Below are positions 5,771 to 11,652 of a stretch of DNA of 11,652 bases, piece after piece. Below the pieces are notes generated by a model. That model was not told the origin of the DNA. It did not search any database and worked only from the letters and a program-made list of their open reading frames with translations. The stretch's first letter is position 1. Every line of letters starts with the position of its first letter. Made by a program: the position numbers and the translations under genes. The DNA is from Betaproteobacteria bacterium (lineage in GTDB: Bacteria > Pseudomonadota > Gammaproteobacteria > Burkholderiales > Burkholderiaceae): NCBI GenBank assembly GCA_015654605.1, contig JAATGO010000081.1, positions 1 to 11,652 of the forward strand, read 5' to 3'.

Positions 5771-7432
5771 ATGACTATTCTTGATACGCTCGGAAGCCAG
5801 CCCATCAGCTCGCGTCATCCTGCCGGAACCAATGTACGCAACGACCCAGATTTTGTATCATTACGAAATGAAATCTCCTTACTTTTTAAACCAACAATAA
5901 ATATACCTTCGGAAGTATCGTGCACACCAGATTGGAGAAAAATTACTCAACTAAGTGTCTCTCTGCTATCCAACAAAGGAAAAGATGTTCTAGTGGCATG
6001 CTATCTTGTCGCAGCACTATTGCAAGAACAAAGTCTAACAGGCCTACGTGATGGATTAAAAGTACTCCATGATATGTTCCACATTTATTGGGACACCATG
6101 CATCCAACACAACGCCCGCATGCCCGACATAACGCACTAGAATGGCTATTAGAGTACATTAAGCTACATGGCGCTATGTCATGGCCAAATCTACCACCAC
6201 AAGAAGAAGTATTATGTAGCCAATGCCAATGTCAATTACAAGCCTTAGAGGCGCTATTACAAGAAAAAGATCATCAGGCTCCCTCGTTTCGTCCCATCAG
6301 CCTTCTCCTCAGCCATATTCCTACTATACAAAGAATCCCTGAGAAAGATACTGTCCTTACCGAAGAAAATGTATCTGTAACTTGCCAAACTACAGCATCA
6401 AGCCAGGAATCTGCGCGGGTGGCAGATACAGAAACAGAGCAGTCTCCTAACACAATAGAAGAGGCTACCATCGTCGCCCCTTCCTCCCCTCAAACATCTC
6501 CTCTGTCATCTCCAGGAGAATTAGAAATTACTACTGATAGTATCTACACAACACCTGACAAAACTTTATCTGATAACACCTTTCATGCACTCGCCACGAT
6601 TGCACAATGGCATCATGACAATGACAGCGATCCTGCAATGGCATGTCGTCTGCGCCGTATTATTGCGTGGTCGCGTATTAATACACTACCACCAACAACT
6701 CATCAACGTACACAGATACCACCGCCTTCTTCTGAAACACTCACGACACTTCACAACCTGCATACGTATCATGATCATCAAACATTAATCCAATTTTCCG
6801 AAGCCCAGCTTCTCTGTTTCCCATTCTGGTTAGATTTAAATTATTTAACAATACAAGCACTATCCCATACGTCTCATTCAGGACATAACGCGCAACGTGA
6901 AATCAAAGATGCTACATGGTCCTTGCTAAGACGTCTTCCTACTTTGGAAAATCTACAATTTTCCGATGGTATGCCTTTTGCCAATACATCCACTCGCCAA
7001 TGGCTACAATCTATGAATGTGGGGAATTGGAATTTGTTCGCTTCTCCATTGATAGATAGCATTCCTCAAGACACCCTGGACGCAGCTGAAGAACTAGCAT
7101 CCAATTGCGACATTCATTCAGCAACAATATTTTTGCAGAAAGAAATGCTCCGACTAAACACAGAACGCGCGCGCCTTCAACTACGATTATATTTATGTAA
7201 ATTACTGTTAAAGCACCATTCATCAGAAAATTTGACGCCATTCGCACAGTCCCTGCTCACCACCATGAAGCACTTTCAACTTTACCAATGGGAACCCGAA
7301 TTCGCACTTGACATCATGTTGACGGCCTACCGCATACTGGCACATGTTGATACCAACAAGCATGAAGCAGATGCTTTATTGAAAGACATCATCCAAATAG
7401 ATATGTCTGCAGCACTTTCCCTTATCATGTAA
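5771..7432 (+). CDS. tssA: Type VI secretion system protein TssA (ImpA_N plus VasJ architecture)
   Basis: TssA is a cytosolic T6SS factor that helps recruit the baseplate and tube/sheath to the membrane complex. This 553-aa protein has an ImpA N-terminal domain at about 25-140 (DPDFVSLRNEISLLF, DWRKITQLSVSLLSNKGKDV, then LTGLRDGLKVLHDMFHIYWD). A Ser/Thr/Pro- and acid-rich linker occupies about 195-265. A VasJ-type C-terminal region follows, with FWLDLNYLTIQAL, the diagnostic FSDGMPFANTSTRQWL at about 396-411, and YQWEPEFALDIM near the end. The ATG is preceded in frame by a TAA at 5765-5767, which rules out a longer form; no good ribosome-binding site is visible, so translation may rely on coupling to the upstream gene. 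It ends 73 bp from the convergent tssM. The closely packed kinase and regulator genes upstream suggest co-transcription. Confidence 0.9.
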   Translation: MTILDTLGSQPISSRHPAGTNVRNDPDFVSLRNEISLLFKPTINIPSEVSCTPDWRKITQLSVSLLSNKGKDVLVACYLVAALLQEQSLTGLRDGLKVLHDMFHIYWDTMHPTQRPHARHNALEWLLEYIKLHGAMSWPNLPPQEEVLCSQCQCQLQALEALLQEKDHQAPSFRPISLLLSHIPTIQRIPEKDTVLTEENVSVTCQTTASSQESARVADTETEQSPNTIEEATIVAPSSPQTSPLSSPGELEITTDSIYTTPDKTLSDNTFHALATIAQWHHDNDSDPAMACRLRRIIAWSRINTLPPTTHQRTQIPPPSSETLTTLHNLHTYHDHQTLIQFSEAQLLCFPFWLDLNYLTIQALSHTSHSGHNAQREIKDATWSLLRRLPTLENLQFSDGMPFANTSTRQWLQSMNVGNWNLFASPLIDSIPQDTLDAAEELASNCDIHSATIFLQKEMLRLNTERARLQLRLYLCKLLLKHHSSENLTPFAQSLLTTMKHFQLYQWEPEFALDIMLTAYRILAHVDTNKHEADALLKDIIQIDMSAALSLIM

Positions 7433-7482
7433 GTTCTATACAGAGAACGTATCTCACACCTATTGATGCAATGAGTTCTCAT
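7433..7482. terminator. Short inverted repeats in the convergent tssA/tssM gap
   Basis: The 73-bp gap between the two convergent genes contains GTTCT...AGAAC (7433-7448, right after the tssA stop) and ATGAG-TT-CTCAT (7471-7482). GAGAAC (7443-7448) can also pair with GTTCTC (7475-7480), so alternative hairpins compete. None is GC-rich or followed by a T run, so this is at best a weak bidirectional terminator. Confidence 0.3.
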
Positions 7483-7505
7483 TCCTATGCCAAAGGAAGG
7501 GAAGG

Positions 7506-10500
7506 CTATCTCCAACAAGCAGCAATATATGATGGCAACATGTTTTTAGAAGATCGTATAGCGTCCCAAACACCGCTTCCATCATTCGAAGCAGCGCCCA
7601 TGGTCAATTCCTCATCTGCTATTTTGTCCTGTATTGCATCCTGGTCTCGTTGAAAAATTTGCTCCTGGAAACCCTGCCTTTCTTCCATCCTATCTTTTTC
7701 CATTTTCTCCAGTTGATCCAATCTCTGTGCGGCCTGAAATAATGCTTGCGATTCTTTAAAATTGTAATGGACACCAATCCAATGAACTCCCAATTCTTCG
7801 AGCTCCTCTTCTGAGGTAGGAAAATCCGTTGTATAAAAGCGCTTTTCTCCATCTCTAAAATCGCTGATGAAATTAATCATCCCTAATGCTCCCGGATAAT
7901 ATTTTTTCAACGTCATTTTCCCCAATTTTATCTCAAGACTAACATCACCACATTGCTCATACATCCACTGGAATTTTTGATGCACGGGAAAATTATAATT
8001 ATTCAATCTAACAATATCATTAGCACATTGCAAAGATAAAATGGTGGAAAATGGCTTCACTTTCGCTTCCATATTCACGCTAGTAGGCTGCGCCTCAATC
8101 ATTAATAGAAATCGCTGTACCTTTAGTGCAGCTATGTCTTTTCTTATCTGCTGAAGGCTATTATCTATTCGTAAAATAGCTTGTTGTGATGTTACCTGAA
8201 GTTGTTGTTCATATAATTTCTTCTCTCTTTTACTGTTTTCCAAGCGTTTCCGTATGTCTTCTTCATGCATTCTTTTATCTATCGCTGTATTAAGAGCTGA
8301 CAAAAATTCTACAGTAAACGGTAACTGATACCCTAATGTTTCCACATTTTTATAATATCGCGCATCACGTTCCAAAAAGGGACCTGCAGCATTCTCAACA
8401 AATTTCCACACTGTTCCTGATGTGCCGTACAACTGTGATAGCATCTGTGCCTTATCAGATACCGTTTGTAACGGCCGCTGTACTGAAGATTGCCATTTCT
8501 TTTGCAATTCACATGACGCTTGTTGCTCAATATAATGCAATACAAAGTCAAGAGGTCCTGCTATCAATTTCCATACCATTTGATTCTCTGGATTATCATC
8601 TCCCATCAATCTCTTGAATTCATTCAATCGATCAAAAGCAACATGGGGAAGCGAAACCTTGACACTACTCTCTTTACCAAATTGATGAAAATCAGCAGCG
8701 ATCTGATATGCGTTCGCGGTTCCGGCAATGGCTCCCATGACAAGAGATCTGACATCTTTAAGGTAGGATTGCAGCGAGTTAATTTGTTCAAGATTTTCCT
8801 TTACAGTCCGCTCTCCTGCCGCAACGTCTCCCTGAAGGGTTTCTCGTATCGCCACGCCACCAACTGCATTCACAGCCCCAATAATTTTAGCGCTCTTCCC
8901 TACCGAATCAAGATGCATCGCCTGTATTTGCAGTTGGTAAAATTTCCTTACCAAAAGAATCCATTGCGGCAAAGGTGCCTTGCCATCAATATCATCCATA
9001 CCCTCAAATTCCTCATTCAAACGAGCAATGAATCTTGCATACGGACTCTGCGCCGTCCCCATCAGATTTAGTTCTTTACGCCACGTAGACTCCCCGAGCA
9101 AGAACTCTTGTTCATCAAGAAACGCCTTCAGAAAATCCCCCCAATATATGAATTTCTTCTCATGATACCAACGCTCAAAGGCCTTGCGATGCGCCATGAA
9201 CTGTATCTTATCAGGAACGCTACGTTCCATTTCCGCCAAAAATATCTTAATTTCTAACCATCCTGCTTTAGTAAAGGCAGCAGGAATTGCTACTGTATTG
9301 GCAACTCCCTTTTCTTCCAAAAGCGCTCCATCTCTACCCCAAAAATCATCAATATGTACTCCAGGAATAGCGCCACGATCAGTGACTACACCAGTCAACC
9401 ATTTCATTTGTGGATCTGCATACGCCAACTTTTCCAGATTTTTCTGATTAGCATGTAGACGTTCAGCATAATATGCAGGGTCATTTGACCAGGCCAGATA
9501 AGAAATCAGCAATCGATTTATGCGTTGTTGTTGCGATGAAGCATCCATTTCCATGGGCTGTCGCTGCGGCATTTTTTCTAACTCTTCTCGATTAGCGCCA
9601 TCCAATCTGGCTTGTAGAATATTAATATCACGAACAATATTAAGAAGCAGCCTGGGAAATTTTGAGGATGAAAAATATTTATCGCTCTGTATGGTGTTCT
9701 GCTCATCCTCTACCAAACCATCTGATGCAATATATTTCTGGAAATAGGAAATATACGCAGTTCTCAAACTCTCTTGCAAACGATCCATACCACTTGTATT
9801 GGCCATCCATGCCACGCTCCATTTCTTATTACGCTGCTCTATCAATATCAGCGAATGTGCTATCTTCTCCAATGACGAAATATCTTCTGCTGGATATCCT
9901 TTAAAAACAGTATCGAAAGGCTTATCATCATTCACCATATTAATGGTGTAGACGTTACCAATAAACGCAACGGCGATTGCCACTCCTATCAGAGAACATA
10001 GAAACATCCATGAAAAAAAACATAAATTTCTACATAACTCGAAGTGATTTTTCTTATGTTCTGTAGGAAGAGAAATATATCTATCACCGGGCAGTACGTT
10101 CTCAAAAAAATCATGTGCAAATAAACCTCGATCTGACCGTCCATGTTGTATCGACGGCGAGATATACTGTAAACTCGATGTGGCACCGCCCGCTTGTATA
10201 CCACTACTAAAAAATAATCCCCTCAAGAATGGACGTTCTAGATAAGAGTCATCTGCGAAACATGTTTGTAGGAACTCAAATAGGCCATATTGGAGATTCT
10301 CAACTTCTTGCGGAAATAATAATATTTGCGGATTCACTTCTGTACTATGCTCCATAATATGGAGTCGCAATCTACTCAATGCATTTCCGATACTGTCGAA
10401 AGCAGCATCAAGGAAAATTTTCTCGCCGCCTGGCCTGCTATTATCTTCTGCAAGATACCCCATTGCCTGCCGCAAGGCACCTTCAGAGAAATGATGGCTC

Positions 10501-11252
10501 CATTCCTCAAATCCATAGAGACAATCGCATTTCGTCAATAACAAATAGATCGGAAAACGTTTCCCAAATTTCTGTATTAATTGATCTATATGTAAACGTA
10601 TAAGTCTTCCTTCTACAAGGAGATCGTCTTTCTTTTTCTGCATGAAGCACTCGACATTCAATGCCAAAACCACACCATCAATTCCTTCTCGAGGACGATA
10701 TTGTGTCAGCAAGTTCATCATAGCGTCCCATTCCTGCCGATGATTATCCTCGTGTGATTGCTCTGCACAATCAATGATCACGGCTTTCTCAAAGTACCAC
10801 CACTCGCAATGATGAGTATTTTCCATACCATATTTTGGTCTCCCTTCCTGCACTGGAGATGTCAATCTCGCATTTCTCAAGATCGTCGTTTTCCCAGATC
10901 CGCTAGCACCTAGCATCATGAACCAAGGTAGAACAAATATAGGGTTCCCTCTCTTTTTTAAAGAAGATTCTCTTAATAACGTAATCGCAGATTTCCAACT
11001 TCTAGTTAAACTGGATTGAACAATATTTATTTGATCTGAAATGTTGTCGACAGCATGACGTGTCTTATTCTTTTTATACCAACCCATGATGTGGAAAATA
11101 TATTTTCCTAGAAAAACAAAAAATAGGCCCCCAAGGAAAACGGCTAATGCTGTCCAGCGAGGCCAGTCAAGATACAACATGATTCCAACGCTAAATATTA
11201 CTAATCCACATAGGAGCAGCAACCACAACAAGATAATCACAAGCTTTTTCAT
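7506..11252 (-). CDS. tssM: Type VI secretion system membrane subunit TssM (IcmF family)
   Basis: TssM spans the inner membrane and periplasm and joins TssL and TssJ in the T6SS trans-envelope complex. At 1248 aa this is full length. Two transmembrane segments lie at about 4-27 and 32-56, and a third at about 408-434. Between them is the cytosolic GTPase-like domain with Walker A GASGSGKT (115-122, K121) and TKCD at 240-243. The usual DTAG is DCAE here (161-164). PFLRGLFFSSGIQAG at 341-355 is a family signature. After the third segment comes the periplasmic IcmF-related region, then a charged coiled coil at about 994-1047. A beta-rich terminal domain follows at about 1048-1145 (LQCANDIVRLNNYNFPV, CGDVSLEIKLGKMTL), then a second coiled coil at about 1165-1215. 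It starts 3 nt after tssL (TAA AAA ATG) without a clear ribosome-binding site, so translational coupling is likely. Confidence 0.95.
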   Translation of the reverse strand: MKKLVIILLWLLLLCGLVIFSVGIMLYLDWPRWTALAVFLGGLFFVFLGKYIFHIMGWYKKNKTRHAVDNISDQINIVQSSLTRSWKSAITLLRESSLKKRGNPIFVLPWFMMLGASGSGKTTILRNARLTSPVQEGRPKYGMENTHHCEWWYFEKAVIIDCAEQSHEDNHRQEWDAMMNLLTQYRPREGIDGVVLALNVECFMQKKKDDLLVEGRLIRLHIDQLIQKFGKRFPIYLLLTKCDCLYGFEEWSHHFSEGALRQAMGYLAEDNSRPGGEKIFLDAAFDSIGNALSRLRLHIMEHSTEVNPQILLFPQEVENLQYGLFEFLQTCFADDSYLERPFLRGLFFSSGIQAGGATSSLQYISPSIQHGRSDRGLFAHDFFENVLPGDRYISLPTEHKKNHFELCRNLCFFSWMFLCSLIGVAIAVAFIGNVYTINMVNDDKPFDTVFKGYPAEDISSLEKIAHSLILIEQRNKKWSVAWMANTSGMDRLQESLRTAYISYFQKYIASDGLVEDEQNTIQSDKYFSSSKFPRLLLNIVRDINILQARLDGANREELEKMPQRQPMEMDASSQQQRINRLLISYLAWSNDPAYYAERLHANQKNLEKLAYADPQMKWLTGVVTDRGAIPGVHIDDFWGRDGALLEEKGVANTVAIPAAFTKAGWLEIKIFLAEMERSVPDKIQFMAHRKAFERWYHEKKFIYWGDFLKAFLDEQEFLLGESTWRKELNLMGTAQSPYARFIARLNEEFEGMDDIDGKAPLPQWILLVRKFYQLQIQAMHLDSVGKSAKIIGAVNAVGGVAIRETLQGDVAAGERTVKENLEQINSLQSYLKDVRSLVMGAIAGTANAYQIAADFHQFGKESSVKVSLPHVAFDRLNEFKRLMGDDNPENQMVWKLIAGPLDFVLHYIEQQASCELQKKWQSSVQRPLQTVSDKAQMLSQLYGTSGTVWKFVENAAGPFLERDARYYKNVETLGYQLPFTVEFLSALNTAIDKRMHEEDIRKRLENSKREKKLYEQQLQVTSQQAILRIDNSLQQIRKDIAALKVQRFLLMIEAQPTSVNMEAKVKPFSTILSLQCANDIVRLNNYNFPVHQKFQWMYEQCGDVSLEIKLGKMTLKKYYPGALGMINFISDFRDGEKRFYTTDFPTSEEELEELGVHWIGVHYNFKESQALFQAAQRLDQLEKMEKDRMEERQGFQEQIFQRDQDAIQDKIADEELTMGAASNDGSGVWDAIRSSKNMLPSYIAACWR

Positions 11253-11255
11253 TTT

Positions 11256-11652
11256 TTATTTTATAATCATAGCATTCACCATCTGCAAAATAATGATGTG
11301 AAAGAGAATGTAAAAGGAGAACAATATCCCGAATGGAATCACTAGATAACTAAGAAGAAATGATGAGCTTCGCCAATGCTTAGGTAAAGCGACTATAGAT
11401 TTCTCTGCTGTTTGACTGTATGCATCTGGGAACAGTACATCACCATTCTCAGCACTAATTTTATGATCGCTCTTGAGCAAAGCAAAACTTATTTTCTTTA
11501 TCTCAACAAGAGCATGTTGGTCATTTTTATAAGCATATTTTCCAGAAAATCCCATCGATAAGCACATACAATAGACTTCTAGTACCTCCAGTCTTTCTGA
11601 ACCAAGACCATCTAATTTCATAAAGAAGCCAATACCTGCATTAGAAATATTC
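11256..11652 (-). CDS. tssL: Type VI secretion system protein TssL (DotU family), 5' part outside window
   Basis: The C-terminal part of TssL, the cytoplasm-facing partner of TssM in the T6SS inner-membrane complex. The frame stays open to the window edge. The Met at 11621 is internal, because the residues before it (AGIGFFMKLDGL) continue the family motif GEEFFxxLxxL. LEVLEVYCMCLSMGFSGKYA matches the conserved LEVYYLCLxLGFxGRY block. A single hydrophobic C-terminal anchor follows (FLLSYLVIPFGILFSFYILF and onwards), and the protein ends nine residues after it (NAMIIK at the terminus). It therefore lacks the periplasmic OmpA-like peptidoglycan-binding domain of extended TssL proteins. The gene is immediately upstream of tssM on the same strand; other core genes such as tssK and tssJ may follow beyond the right edge. 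Confidence 0.9.
   Translation of the reverse strand, partial: NISNAGIGFFMKLDGLGSERLEVLEVYCMCLSMGFSGKYAYKNDQHALVEIKKISFALLKSDHKISAENGDVLFPDAYSQTAEKSIVALPKHWRSSSFLLSYLVIPFGILFSFYILFHIIILQMVNAMIIK

Noticed and set aside
8520..9071. 183-aa plus-strand open frame
   Set aside because: It lies entirely antisense to the well-supported tssM coding region, has no recognisable domain and no good ribosome-binding site.
11256..11621. TssL starting at the internal Met (121 aa)
   Set aside because: The frame is open to the window edge and the residues before that Met continue the TssL motif, so the real start is outside the window.

Overview
The window looks like the chromosome of a Gram-negative proteobacterium, most likely a member of the Burkholderiales (Betaproteobacteria). 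The basis is the D-amino-acid dehydrogenase remnant and the HpaI-type aldolase, whose local motifs resemble those of Alcaligenaceae/Comamonadaceae proteins as I remember them, together with a VirG-like regulator beside type VI secretion (T6SS) genes. Base composition is moderate to low for that order and uneven. Two hand-counted rows gave about 58% G+C at 421-480 (metabolic gene) and about 37% at 7921-7980 (T6SS gene). A broken dehydrogenase and a long, nearly empty intergenic stretch fit a host-associated genome undergoing decay, but this is inference.

Layout. Positions 1-1194 (+) hold the 3' part of a dadA-type dehydrogenase gene interrupted by two adjacent in-frame stop codons. Positions 1293-2048 (+) hold an intact HpcH/HpaI-family aldolase. 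Positions 2049-2928 are AT-rich, have no convincing gene, and carry several short inverted repeats, including a perfect 11+1+11 palindrome at 2183-2205. Positions 2929-7432 (+) form a compact presumed operon of three genes: a MASE1-like membrane histidine kinase ending in a degenerate receiver, a complete OmpR-class response regulator closely resembling VirG, and tssA of a T6SS. The opposite strand carries tssL (cut by the right edge) and tssM, 3 nt apart, running towards tssA and ending 73 bp from it.

How the genes work together. TssL and TssM are inner-membrane parts of the T6SS trans-envelope complex, and TssA primes assembly of baseplate and sheath. The kinase/regulator pair sits directly upstream of tssA on the same strand, so it is the obvious candidate to control the system. 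This recalls the VirA/VirG pair that controls a T6SS in pathogenic Burkholderia. The most interesting points are this VirAG-like module with a multi-pass sensor and a periplasmic cysteine, the pseudo-receiver on the kinase, the altered GTPase-like motif in TssM, and the double nonsense mutation in dadA. I found no tRNA, rRNA, CRISPR array or transposase gene.
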